The translations under genes were made by a program, and so were the position numbers. DNA of 64,000 nt. Origin: Paramecium pentaurelia (lineage: Eukaryota > Ciliophora > Oligohymenophorea > Peniculida > Parameciidae). The notes under the pieces were generated by a model that saw only the letters and a list, made by a program, of their open reading frames with translations, was not told the DNA's origin and ran no database searches. Shown piece after piece: positions 12,251 to 25,073 of this stretch. Each line of letters opens with the position of its first letter. The first letter of the stretch is position 1. The stretch lies in the NCBI GenBank assembly GCA_905183005.1, contig CAJJDO010000108.1, forward strand, positions 58,814 through 122,813, read 5' to 3'.

Positions 12251-13154
12251 GCACTTCTAATTAAATTCTTAATTATATTTTTGCCGAACTATTATATTTG
12301 AATACATCGAAAGTAGAGTTCTAAGATTGTAGTAAAGTATCATTAAAACATATTATAATAAATCTTTTTCAATATTATTTTCAATAAATATATTAATTAA
12401 TTTCTTAAAAAGTTTAATTTTTCTTAAAATTCTAATTGCTTTTAATCCCAAAAAAACAGTTTTTTTATTAACTTTTAATCTCTCCCAATTTTCAAAATGC
12501 AAGAATAAAGAGAAGGATAATTTAATTATTAAATTATTTGAATCCATAATCATCGATTAAATAATGTGACCAGTTTAAGATTATTAAAGTAAGATTGAAA
12601 GATTCTGTTATTTGGAAATTTTTAAGAATTAAAAGGGTCATGTGTGATGATTTTATTTAGAATAAAGTCATCGTAATCATAAAGATTTGAAAAAAATAAA
12701 TTATATATATTCTAATTTATAGAAGGATAATAAAAAAATGCCAATTAGACATTATTGAAATCTTGTTTAAATTTTAGGATAGCTTTAATTAACTTTCGAT
12801 GAACTCAGACTGCAATACAATTATTTATTATCAAAATAACAAATTATCAATTTTTATAGAAATCAAAATACATGAATACTTTTGTCAGTTGATAAAAATA
12901 AGTGATTTTGTTAAACTAATAAATGTTCATAATTAATTTAAAAAAAAGTGATTTTAAAATTGCATTCAATATATCTTGCTTAACATATATTCAAAGTAGC
13001 AAGGAAAGTCAAAATTAATCTATTTTAATAATAATAATCTCAAGTTATTAATTATTAGAATAAGTATTAGAAAATTATTTTGATGAAATTTGAATTAGCA
13101 ATAGAAGCTTTAGATCACTCATTTATTACTAGCTACTTTTTTATAACTATAAAA

Positions 13155-13600
13155 ATGTCAAACTAAAAGTACATAAGTTTATTGGGGAAGAAAAGTGAGG
13201 CAATTAGATAGATTGCCAAAGTCTTAAATTTTTATGATAAGCAATTCATTCTGCAGAAAATATATGAAAAATTATATAGAAATAGTTGAAAGTTTATTTA
13301 AATCAATTTTATTAGTAATAATAAAAGTAATAAGAAAAACTTTAAGATTCTAGACAAGTTGATTATTTGTTCATAAAGTGGTAACTTTCCTTGTAATTCA
13401 CAGCAGAGTGTCTAAGATTATTGAGATAACAATAAATAGCTCTAAAAATATTAGAATCTTTCTAAAAGGTTAATCCAGATAATATCGATTTGATTTGGAG
13501 AAAAGGTAAACCTATGATAATAGGAAGAAGCTTACATTTGAATTAAAAGGAATGTAGATTGACTTTTAAAATGAAAATCTATTAAAAATTAATTCTTGGG
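13155..13600 (+). pseudogene. decayed coding segments, unknown
   Basis: The ATG at 13155 opens MSNQKYISLLGKKSEAIRQI..., which ends at a TGA after about 44 codons. Further coding-like pieces follow in other frames (KILDKLIICSQSGNFPCNS; then NIDLIWRKGKPMIIGRSL near 13480-13560). The pieces resemble a gene broken by frame shifts. There is no homology I can name, and the boundaries are approximate. The flanks 12251-13154 and 13601-15289 show no gene. Confidence 0.3.
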
Positions 13601-15289
13601 CAAAAATAGGAAGCCCTTTAAAAGATTAAATAAATCAAATCTTATGATTTAGAAACAATAATAATAAATTGTATGATTAATTAAAATATTAATTGCAGAA
13701 TGCTTTAAATAAGATTTTCATTTTTTCAATTCATATATTTATTTAAATTTAGTTTTGAAATAAATTTCTTTTTTAGTTGATGAGAGTTACAATTCAAGAA
13801 TAAATTACTCATATTACTTAATTAGATATTGTGTAAACTTTATTTGTTTTAATTAGAAGGTGATCAAAAATAGGTTTGCTATATTTGGCTGACAGCTTTT
13901 AATATATAGAAATTTTTATTAAACGGTTTGAGTATAAATTTTTTCCTTTAATTAAAATAAGAAAATAGGGCTTCAAAATTAGATGTAAATAACATAATTA
14001 TTTAATAAATTAAGAAGTTAATTTTTCTATTTAAACCTTATTCTAGTTTTGTTGGAATAAAAAAAAATTATGACCCATTTTATATAAAAGCTTCAAAATT
14101 TTAATAAAACAATAAAAAGGATTAAAAATAAATTAATAAAGTATAAAATATTAAGAAGAATATAAAATGATCTTAAATTAATATATATTCAAAAATATTG
14201 TGGATATTTAAAAATAAATAAAATGAGAAAACTTTTATAAATAAATACTTAATAAATAAATATATAAATAACACTTTATAATTAAATAAAATCAATAAAG
14301 TAGTATTTAGTTGTCACTTTATAAAAAAGAAAAAAAACATAATCAACCAAAAGTATAATAATTCTCACTTAATTTAAACATTAGATTTCATTTCACTTAT
14401 CGTCTAAAATTTGATCTCTAAATACTTCCTTGTTTAAACCTAAATTAAGATATCAATTCAAAGTAGACATACATTTATCCAAAGATCTAAAAATGGTTCT
14501 ATTTTTTTCTATGTATATTTTGACCAAACAATTTTAATAATTCAGTACATCTATGTATATTAAAATATTTAAATCATAATGAATCATAAAATATTAAAAA
14601 AATGAATGTCTTTTATTTAATAAAATTTTTTTTAATTATCATTAATTCAATTTAATAAAATTATATATCAATTGTCATTTCCAGAAGTGATAAATTAAGT
14701 CTATTTTTGTTTTCAATCTCCTCTTTAATTTTTATAACATTTTTGATTTTTTATATTCTTTCTAATTTATAAGAATATGCTTACATAAATCTAATTAATT
14801 AGATTTATTTTATTATATAATATCTTTCAGATTTTTTAGTTATTATCTGCCATAGTAGAGGTCTCAACTTTTAGGTAATGAAGGAGGAAATCCACAAATT
14901 ATAAGTTTACATATAACTTTTAGAGTAAAAGTAGGATTTTTGATATTTTTAAGTTGCGATTGTTGGGTAAATATATAATATAATGCAGTAGAACAAAATA
15001 GTAAAATTAGTTGATGCTCTTATTCCTAGTTGAAATATTACAGTATCTACTTTAACTTTTTAGATAAATATTAAATATTACTTACAAATTTACGAAATAT
15101 AAATTAACTTTTCCTTTGTTACATATTCTAAGTATTTATAGTTACTTACTATAAGGAAGTCTTATATATCTAAATTTTTCTTTGGTGAAAGATTTTAGAT
15201 AAAAATATTCCACCCTCCAATTTAGTTATTTAAGATTAGGTTGAATAGAAAAGCCTTAAATATTTATAACAAAAATATACAGTATGGAA

Positions 15290-17767
15290 TTTTACAAAAG
15301 AAAACTATATCATCAACAAATTTGTAACTTTTCATAATCAAAAGAAGATAATGACTTAATTTCTCATATAAAAAGTTTTCCTTATAAGTAATTATTAAAG
15401 AAGGTGAAATTAGAGAGCCATAGGGTATTCAATTAGCAAAGTAACATTTGGTTAACAGGAATATTTAATATAGATTTAAATTAATAAAATTTGAATTATT
15501 ATTGTAAATATACATTTTATTACTTTTAAGAATAAAGATGTTAATAATGAATAATTTAACAAATTCATTTAATGTCTATAAATAATTTTATAATCATTTA
15601 ATATTTTTTAAATAATAGACATTCATATATTGATTCTATAAATAATTAATAAATGGAAAATTCAATTAAGAAATTTTTAGTAATAACCAAAAATCCTTTC
15701 TCTTAATATAGATTATCTATTATTCAAAAAAATGTTCTTTATGAAGCCAACACTATTCTGCCTCTCAATGTCAGACGTAGACCTTTGATGATTACAATAT
15801 TATCTCTCAATCAAAGAATATGCAAATCATAATTGACCATTCCATCTTGAATGGTTTAGGCTATAAAATTCCTTTAAATTGTTAGACAACAGCTTAGATT
15901 TTACAATTTCTATCTATACTCTATATGTTCTTAGATAAGCATAATTACATATAATGTAAAATATCTATCTATCACTTGATCTATAAAAAATATTTTAATA
16001 TTCGTATAGAGTATTGACTTTTTTTACATTTATGAAAATATCCACTTTAAACACAGGAGTCTAAAATAAGTTTTCTTTCTTTAAAGATTATAGGATTATA
16101 AGGAGGTTTACAACAAATTTATAGATAGACTCATTATGATATAAGGATGGAAATTAAAATGAAATAGTGTTACCCAAAAATTATTATTTTTCACATCTAA
16201 AGAAGTAATTGAAAAGTAAACAAGAAACCGAAAAAAAGCTGTTTCTTATGATTTAACTGAATTACAATACTTTAATTTAACTAATTGTTTACCAGAAGGA
16301 TGTATAAAATAAATTGTTATTTTATTTGCGATTAGATTGGTGCCAATAAATAAACCTCATCCAAAATTCCATACCATTAAATAATTAGACCTATTATGGA
16401 ATAAAGCCAATTTATTAAACTCGTAGAGACTATCTATGTACAAAAGTTTATGTAGAATTGTAAATTTGAAATATCCCCAGTTTAGATGTGTTTTTTTTAA
16501 TACCATTTTAGGTCAATAATCGAGAAACTCCAAACTAAATACTTTTGCCAAATCTGTGATCTTCTTTCATCCTTCTTATGCTTATAATTGTGTTGATCGC
16601 ATCAAACTATCTCAAATCATTATGTTGAAGGAGAATATAATAAATATTTTCTTGATAGGTTTATGATAACTTATATATTTATGATCCAATAAGAGAGGAA
16701 AGAGTTAATTTAAAAAATGGAGTGAATTAAATTCACTTCTTTAACCCTTCTTATTTGAAAGTTATTTTAATGAACTAATTGAATTATTAAAAGAATTAAG
16801 GATGTAAAAAATGTTAAAAAAAAGATAAAATGAAATTAGAATACTCGCAAATATTAAAAGATGCAACAAATCATGTAATTGAAACAGCTGAAAATTGGAA
16901 TTTTTTACATTAATCTAGAAAAAACAAGATAAATAACTACTGCCTTAAATTTCTTTAGATAATATGGAAAAATTAAAAGAGAGAAATTTTTTTAATACTT
17001 ATTATGGATATTAGGGGCAATATTCCTAAATAATTAAATTAAACTAAGAAAGTAATTAACCACATTGTACATTAATTAATTCCATTAAAAAGATTACTTC
17101 CACTTAGGCATAATGTCATATAGACGAAATACTTATATTAGACCTCATTTCTAATATGTTTCACCTATTCTATTTGCTTATCAAATTATTAAAATGAAGT
17201 ATTGTAAAAAGTCGCATTTAATATATTAATTGGATTACCTAAAACAGCCTCTTATAAAGTAATGAATAAGATATGGGAATTATTTGATTTTAAAACATAA
17301 TTTACTTAGAAATGGAGAGATACTAATATTTTGTAAGAAATCAGTATAACTATGATTTAATACTGAATTAGAACTTTGAAGGAGAAGCTGAAACAAGAAA
17401 AAAAGAAAGAATATTAAAATATCATAATTTTGGATATATTGATAGATTCAAATATAGTTGTTCAACTTGTAACCTAAAAGGAATGAAATTACAATCTTAA
17501 CATAATATTTGGGGGCATGATGAATTACTATTTTAAAAATTTGAGGCATTCAAATAAAAAACTATAGAAGAATAAAAGTTGGATCCAGATGATTCCTACC
17601 AACCATCTTTATGTGAAAAATCTAAAATGCTATAGAGAACTAAAATTTTCATGCAAAAGCTAACAATGAGAGCTGCTAAAAAGAAAAAAAGGAGAAAAAA
17701 TGAATTATATTTATTTAAAATTAAATTTTTGAAAATTTTTTTTGAATATCTCACCAAAAATTTTTGA
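15290..17767 (+). pseudogene. degenerate non-LTR retrotransposon (LINE) with RT motifs
   Basis: Reverse-transcriptase-like landmarks appear in the expected order but in shifted frames. REPQGIQLAK near 15410-15440 resembles the PQG motif, and an FDD core at 15784-15792 is followed by ISQSKNMQIII and NGLGYKIPLN, as in the YADD region. Downstream, frames of about 165 codons (16170-16664) and 230 codons (16665-17360) have strong coding character. A final frame (about 17313-17767) carries a Cys-x2-Cys and His cluster (YSCSTCNLKGMK...HNIWGH), which could be the C-terminal zinc knuckle of a LINE ORF2. Frame shifts between blocks mean it cannot make an intact protein. The 5' end and any target duplication were not located. 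Confidence 0.5.
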
Positions 17768-18339
17768 TGCTAAAGAAGCCTTCAAAAAGAAAATTAAAAT
17801 AGTAAAATTAATAAACTCAAAATTTACTCATAAATTTTCCCCATTGGTTAAATGAAATCGTTAAGTTAATATCATAATCATCAGTACCTCTTTATATTAT
17901 ATAACTGCGTTCTAAAAATTTCTTTAAAATAGGTAAGTCATTCAAAAAATTGTATTTTTTTGAATTGAATTGAATATACTGTTATTATTAAGATAAAGAA
18001 TGCAAATATATTTTTATTATAAAATTAAAAAAACTCTTTTGAATTAAGTTATCTAAAACTTTTAAAGCAAGATCTAATTTAAGATTATTAACTGTTATAA
18101 ATGCAGATCTAATCTTTTAAATTAAGTTTAATAATCTTTGATAGGGGACTGCCAATGTACTGTTGCGGGGGTAGTACTTTTATCCATTTAAAAAAAAATG
18201 ATGTGCTGGAAACCAATGAATTGAGTTTGATAAAATATTTTTGTTAATTACATATTATTATTATTTTTAACTTTTAATTTTTAGATTCAGAAAAAAAAAG
18301 ACGAAGAGGCGATAAAAATTTTGTCTGCAAATTTCTTAC
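17768..18339. other. no gene seen
   Basis: Spacer between the LINE remnant and a GC-richer block. A short GGGGACTGCC...GCGGGGGTAG stretch near 18140-18175 stands out in base composition, but I could not assign it. Confidence 0.35.
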
Positions 18340-19030
18340 ATAAGTACCGAACTAATAGCTGACTAATCTCCAAAAGGCTTTTTGATTTTGAGTGTAGAGA
18401 AGGAAAAAAGTTAAAGATGTCCTACGGAAACTCTAGAGGTATTTATCTAAGATGGGTCTAATTACCTGGTTACTAGAGTAACTTTAGTCTTGGTTTGTGA
18501 AAGTCCACAAAGATACACTAGAAAATGGCAACAATTTAAATGGATAATTCAACGAACAAAAAAAAAGAAAAGATAGTCTGAAGGTTTAAGAGATGCACTT
18601 ACGGTGAAATACTAATTAAATACTCAGGCTAAGTAGCCTATGAGCTTTATTCCCATGCACCTTTAGACTTCAAAGAAAGGGAATAAGTAAGGTAGAAGGC
18701 AAGATAAGAGTGTTGCTAAGTGATCAATGTCGCAAATAGTCTAAGAAAATTAGATCATACAAAACTCATATTTATCAGATTCATAATCAGCAGGCTTTGG
18801 AAAATCATCTCACACTTACAAGAGAGACGTTTTTCAGAGCTGTGCCCTTATAAATAAAACCCTCTACTTGACATGACCAACTAAAGTAGCCAAAACAGTA
18901 GAAATCAAAAGTACTTTTATCTGGACCGACTCAGAGGATTGAGGAAACACCTTAGGGAAATATTGTCCATGGTCGAAAGGCCAACAACCCATAAAGAATT
19001 CTTAATCCAGAATAGGAAAAGGATTAAAAA
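18340..19030. other. GC-elevated, possibly once-coding block
   Basis: Noticeably richer in G+C than its flanks. Short coding-like runs exist on both strands (plus: SEGLRDALTVKYQ, QPMSFIPMHL; minus: MGCWPFDHGQYFPKVFP), but none extends far before a TGA or frame change. It may be a decayed transposable-element ORF or a non-coding transcript. I could not identify it. Confidence 0.3.
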
Positions 19031-19059
19031 AAATGATTTGGTTTTAATTTTTAAACATA

Positions 19060-19664
19060 TGAATTATTATTAAAAAGGCTAGATAGCTTTAGCAATTTAA
19101 TTCAAGGTAAATAGTGCATTACCATTTTTTCATGTAATTTCTTTACACTGAAACCTAAAATTTTGTATATTTTTCTTCGCTATTATGTATAATTGCTCAT
19201 ACAATTTTCTTATGCTAAAGCATTTTCCTAAAGTATCATCTAATAAGTATTGCCAAATGTGGTTTCATCAATTAATACTAAGAGATAGTTATATTTGATA
19301 TAAGAGGGCTCTTTAAAATATTAATGATTTGGCGAGATATAGTAAAGTGCATTTATCAACCATTTTCGATCTTGAAGTTTCTCTGATCTAAAGCCAAAAT
19401 TCTACTCTTATCCAATTAATTGAAATATCTCTCTATAACAATCGACTTTTGTAGCTTTTCTCCTTAAATAAATAATTCTAATGTCTGATTGTTTGCAGGA
19501 AAAAAGCTTTAAAGTGCTACTCCAAGGATATATCCACTTGTAATACAGGGTGATTCATATTTTGGAAGGTAATATCCTTTAATGGCTAGAGCAGAGTACA
19601 TTCATTTTTGGGAACCTTCTATCCTATTTGCCTCATTAATAGAAATCGGTAATGCCTATAACAT
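19060..19664 (-). pseudogene. decayed ORF with a DETTF motif, possibly transposase-like
   Basis: From the minus-strand ATG at 19664 the frame has strong coding character (YYLPKYESPCITSGYILG, LELFIQGEKLQKSIVIE). A TGA interrupts it after GSQK and it stops about 100 codons in. A shifted frame further down reads LIDETTFGNTYQM near 19280-19240. DETTF recalls the first catalytic Asp region of IS630/Tc1/mariner transposases and matches the DETTFWHQ of the plus-strand remnant 700 bp away, but the second and third catalytic residues were not found here. The assignment as a transposase is tentative. Confidence 0.35.
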
Positions 19665-19755
19665 GGATTATTTAAAAATAATATTTATATATTGCAAATA
19701 AAGTTTGATGGTTTTACTATATAAATTTGATGATTCATTTCTAGAATAGGGATAA

Positions 19756-22138
19756 TGTTTAATTTTTTTTGAACTCAAAAAATAAAGATGAAGCTCAAAA
19801 ATTTAATTATAACATCATCAATTACATTCTTATGAAAATTCGACATATAAATTTCGTAGTCCCTATATATATTTCTATTTAAAAAAAATTTCTATGTAGA
19901 AATATATTTGAAATAATCTTGTTAATATCACAAATGTTATAATATATTTATTATTTTATAAAATTGCTAGTGAAGAGAAAAGTATTTTAGATTCTGGTTA
20001 TCAAATTTTGAGAATTAAATTGATCGAAATGCTTTAGAAGAAAATTTATATTGATGAATTTCAAACCTCAGTAAAAATCAAAATTGGGTGCTTATGTCTT
20101 CCACATTATATAAGCAAAAGTGAATGTTATAAATTGATAGAATATGAGCATTTTTATAGAACCATTATAAAAAAAGGAAGTTCGATTAAATTTAGAAACT
20201 TAATGAATTTGAAGCAATAGCTTTCAATCACCAAATCAAAGCTATTAGAGAAATCTTCTAAAAATTGGTTAATCAAGAAAAATGTCTAAATTATTCGAAA
20301 ATTAACTTAATTAGGTTTAACCACAGAATATATTTCAATTTTAATTGGATTGTAATATAATGCAATATATTGAAGAAAAAAATTGATTCCAAATATTTAT
20401 GAACTGGAGGAAAATGTATAACATTCAAAAAGGTTCCTCTGGATTTTATAAAAAATAAAGAGAAGTTTAAGTTAAATTATATTGTATTGAGATATTAACT
20501 TATATCAAAGAACATTATTCAACAATATATCTTGATGAAACGACTTTCTGGCATCAAACAAAAAACCTAAAATGTTGATAAAGAAAGGAAAAGTAAAATT
20601 CAAAAGGATAGTCAGTTTAAATCGTAATTTGCATGTTATTGGAGGGATAGGTTCGAATTGATTTCATGTTTCTAAATTTGTTAAAGAAATGTAAATCACT
20701 ATGACTTTGGACAATTTATTATTTAGTTAATAAAACAATTACCTTTGGTTTATAATAATCCTAGATAGTTGTTCTATTCATTCAAGTGAGTTAATGAAAT
20801 AAAATTATTATCTTAATTTGATCAAATATTCTTAGCTCCATGAAAAAGTAAGGGAACTCCTAAAATAGTAATAGGTAAATGTATTTAGAATTTATTTAAG
20901 GAAATAAAGAAAATTATGAGTTGATGATTGTTGTGATGGTGATGTANTGTTTAATTTTTTTTGAACTCAAAAAATAAAGATGAAGCTCAAAAATTTAATT
21001 ATAACATCATCAATTACATTCTTATGAAAATTCGACATATAAATTTCGTAGTCCCTATATATATTTCTATTTAAAAAAAATTTCTATGTAGAAATATATT
21101 TGAAATAATCTTGTTAATATCACAAATGTTATAATATATTTATTATTTTATAAAATTGCTAGTGAAGAGAAAAGTATTTTAGATTCTGGTTATCAAATTT
21201 TGAGAATTAAATTGATCGAAATGCTTTAGAAGAAAATTTATATTGATGAATTTCAAACCTCAGTAAAAATCAAAATTGGGTGCTTATGTCTTCCACATTA
21301 TATAAGCAAAAGTGAATGTTATAAATTGATAGAATATGAGCATTTTTATAGAACCATTATAAAAAAAGGAAGTTCGATTAAATTTAGAAACTTAATGAAT
21401 TTGAAGCAATAGCTTTCAATCACCAAATCAAAGCTATTAGAGAAATCTTCTAAAAATTGGTTAATCAAGAAAAATGTCTAAATTATTCGAAAATTAACTT
21501 AATTAGGTTTAACCACAGAATATATTTCAATTTTAATTGGATTGTAATATAATGCAATATATTGAAGAAAAAAATTGATTCCAAATATTTATGAACTGGA
21601 GGAAAATGTATAACATTCAAAAAGGTTCCTCTGGATTTTATAAAAAATAAAGAGAAGTTTAAGTTAAATTATATTGTATTGAGATATTAACTTATATCAA
21701 AGAACATTATTCAACAATATATCTTGATGAAACGACTTTCTGGCATCAAACAAAAAACCTAAAATGTTGATAAAGAAAGGAAAAGTAAAATTCAAAAGGA
21801 TAGTCAGTTTAAATCGTAATTTGCATGTTATTGGAGGGATAGGTTCGAATTGATTTCATGTTTCTAAATTTGTTAAAGAAATGTAAATCACTATGACTTT
21901 GGACAATTTATTATTTAGTTAATAAAACAATTACCTTTGGTTTATAATAATCCTAGATAGTTGTTCTATTCATTCAAGTGAGTTAATGAAATAAAATTAT
22001 TATCTTAATTTGATCAAATATTCTTAGCTCCATGAAAAAGTAAGGGAACTCCTAAAATAGTAATAGGTAAATGTATTTAGAATTTATTTAAGGAAATAAA
22101 GAAAATTATGAGTTGATGATTGTTGTGATGGTGATGTA
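19756..22138 (+). repeat. direct 1,191-bp duplication around a one-N gap
   Basis: Bases 19756-20946 recur at 20948-22138 (offset 1,192), with N at 20947. The copies appear identical. Each contains the same Tc1/mariner-like remnant, so the second copy (about 21158-22122) is the same locus seen twice in overlapping contigs rather than a second insertion. Confidence 0.88.
19966..20930 (+). pseudogene. Tc1/mariner (IS630-type) DDE transposase remnant
   Basis: An open frame of about 135 codons from 19966 (SEEKSILDSGYQILRIKLIE...) supplies the helical N-terminal region. Further on, IYLDETTFWHQTKN near 20528-20570 fits the first catalytic Asp context, and IIILDSCSIHSSE near 20755-20795 fits the second Asp motif (LDN-SxH). 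A remnant resembling the last motif region (LAP-stop-KSKGTPK) is near 20835. A TGA sits where a Trp would be expected after KNLKC, and at least one frame shift separates the motifs, so the gene is dead. Terminal inverted repeats were not identified. The block is repeated at about 21158-22122 as part of the contig overlap. Confidence 0.55.
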
Positions 22139-22170
22139 ACAGTCTATGATGTTCTGAAATAAATACTTAT

Positions 22171-24923
22171 CAAGCGACCAATATTACTTTATTTTATTTC
22201 ATCAAATTTATGTTTAATTAAAATATCATAATTGCTCGATAAACACTGCTAAGTCATTAAAGTAAATGATAATTAAGATTTTACAAGAAGATAACTAAAT
22301 TACTTTAAGTAAATAGTCGACGTTTACAAAATGTAAATCAATGATTTCTAAATCATAATTTTCATTTAACCATTTATAATTTGCTGGCTTTCCACACCTA
22401 TGATTTTGATATGTGATATCACCAATACCCAATTAATATTAATCAAATTAGGGAATGATTTAAATTTAAGGTAACCACTTTCTATTTTTTACTTCGATTA
22501 ATCTGCTACTTTGAATACCAATATTTTTTTTTTCATTCTTTATTTTCATCCTTTAATACTTCTCTTTATTTGGGGTTCCTGATTCTTGACACTTTGATAA
22601 GCGCCTGTATTCAATTCTTTTAACCATTCCAATATACATTTCCCTCTAAATTTAGCGATCTATCTGACCCATAAAAGTGCTCAACTGCTTATCAGCAACA
22701 CCTTTATACAACTTATTTAATGTCCCATTTATTATCTAAATATTTGAATGAGAACTCATCATATTTTTGTGAAACATTAATTTGTATGTTGATGATATAA
22801 GTATTTCAAAAATACAAGTAAATAAAAAAATTTATGTCCTCCTATCAAACACAATTCACATTTCAATTAACCATAACCATCAATTCCAATCAAGTTTTAT
22901 TATAAATTCTTTTAATTCATTTTTATTTTAATCTTCTTATTCTCCTTTTAAAAATTACTCCAACTATCCAAATTGTACCCTTCTAAAATCCAACTACTCA
23001 CCATTCTCAGCTTCATTATATCCTTTAAGTAGCGTAGTAATCTATAACAGAAGAATCTATCAAGTCTGTCCAATCACTTTATTTTCTCCTTCCATTTAAT
23101 TTACAAATAAATACTCTTAATGTCTAATCATATTTAAGCAATCATAGAATAATCCACCCTCATCTAAATATCTCGAGTTTTTAACCCGCAATTTTCAATA
23201 ATAATTTCACTGCAACAAAGCAGTAAACACTCAATTTAAATAATTTTTTTCTTCCACCTTGGTCATGCTTAATAAAAAAATATTAATGATATGAAATTAT
23301 TAATTTTTTTAAAGCCATAATTTTCCTTATCAGATTTTATTTTGGCCCTATGGGTCAGTCAATTTAAGAAATTTATAATTTCTCAAAATAGAATGGAAAA
23401 AAATAACAAATTTTTTACAAACGAATGTTCTAAGTTCTTAATCAAATTAAAAAACATTCATAGAGAGACAGTAAGGTGGTGTTTCTTTATCCTATAAATA
23501 TATAACAGTGAAATTCATTGTATTTTATTGAAAAATACCCATGGGCNCAAGCGACCAATATTACTTTATTTTATTTCATCAAATTTATGTTTAATTAAAA
23601 TATCATAATTGCTCGATAAACACTGCTAAGTCATTAAAGTAAATGATAATTAAGATTTTACAAGAAGATAACTAAATTACTTTAAGTAAATAGTCGACGT
23701 TTACAAAATGTAAATCAATGATTTCTAAATCATAATTTTCATTTAACCATTTATAATTTGCTGGCTTTCCACACCTATGATTTTGATATGTGATATCACC
23801 AATACCCAATTAATATTAATCAAATTAGGGAATGATTTAAATTTAAGGTAACCACTTTCTATTTTTTACTTCGATTAATCTGCTACTTTGAATACCAATA
23901 TTTTTTTTTTCATTCTTTATTTTCATCCTTTAATACTTCTCTTTATTTGGGGTTCCTGATTCTTGACACTTTGATAAGCGCCTGTATTCAATTCTTTTAA
24001 CCATTCCAATATACATTTCCCTCTAAATTTAGCGATCTATCTGACCCATAAAAGTGCTCAACTGCTTATCAGCAACACCTTTATACAACTTATTTAATGT
24101 CCCATTTATTATCTAAATATTTGAATGAGAACTCATCATATTTTTGTGAAACATTAATTTGTATGTTGATGATATAAGTATTTCAAAAATACAAGTAAAT
24201 AAAAAAATTTATGTCCTCCTATCAAACACAATTCACATTTCAATTAACCATAACCATCAATTCCAATCAAGTTTTATTATAAATTCTTTTAATTCATTTT
24301 TATTTTAATCTTCTTATTCTCCTTTTAAAAATTACTCCAACTATCCAAATTGTACCCTTCTAAAATCCAACTACTCACCATTCTCAGCTTCATTATATCC
24401 TTTAAGTAGCGTAGTAATCTATAACAGAAGAATCTATCAAGTCTGTCCAATCACTTTATTTTCTCCTTCCATTTAATTTACAAATAAATACTCTTAATGT
24501 CTAATCATATTTAAGCAATCATAGAATAATCCACCCTCATCTAAATATCTCGAGTTTTTAACCCGCAATTTTCAATAATAATTTCACTGCAACAAAGCAG
24601 TAAACACTCAATTTAAATAATTTTTTTCTTCCACCTTGGTCATGCTTAATAAAAAAATATTAATGATATGAAATTATTAATTTTTTTAAAGCCATAATTT
24701 TCCTTATCAGATTTTATTTTGGCCCTATGGGTCAGTCAATTTAAGAAATTTATAATTTCTCAAAATAGAATGGAAAAAAATAACAAATTTTTTACAAACG
24801 AATGTTCTAAGTTCTTAATCAAATTAAAAAACATTCATAGAGAGACAGTAAGGTGGTGTTTCTTTATCCTATAAATATATAACAGTGAAATTCATTGTAT
24901 TTTATTGAAAAATACCCATGGGC
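22171..24923 (+). repeat. direct 1,376-bp duplication around a one-N gap
   Basis: Bases 22171-23546 recur at 23548-24923 (offset 1,377), with N at 23547. The copies look identical throughout. Each holds the same minus-strand decayed ORF. This is interpreted as an unmerged contig overlap. Confidence 0.88.
22226..23183 (-). pseudogene. decayed ORF with a CxxC-H zinc-finger-like segment
   Basis: Read right to left, KNSRYLDEGGLFYDCLNMIR (near 23180) leads to a TGA after GENKVIGQT. The same frame continues as GEQLDFRRVQFGQLEQFL. After a one-base shift comes GIDGYGQLKCELCLIGGHK (Cys-x2-Cys...His). The next frame is open for about 185 codons (MSSHSNIQIINGTLNKLYK ... HRCGKPANYKWLNENYDLE) to TGA at 22226. 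Coding character is strong throughout. The Cys/His segment is arranged like the one ending the LINE remnant at 17400-17500 (YSCSTCNLKGMK), which suggests related elements. The identical copy at about 23603-24560 belongs to the contig overlap. Confidence 0.4.
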
Positions 24924-25073
24924 TATTAAGTTAATCAATATAAAGATTGAGTAAGAAAAATAATTTGAAACTAAATCAGAAAAGCAGTTTTCTATCTTGC
25001 TATGATTTTATAACACCATAAATTATATCAAAATATAGAAAGTCTTTCTTAAACTAATAACCAATGAGTAATC

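Noticed and set aside
12075..12260. Standard-code ORF (MNLPQPTDCH...) in the GC-rich island
   Set aside because: The TAA end is not a stop in this code, and there is no similarity to a known protein; treated as a composition anomaly instead.
21158..22122. Second Tc1/mariner copy
   Set aside because: Identical to 19966-20930 and separated only by a contig-joint N; counted as the same locus.
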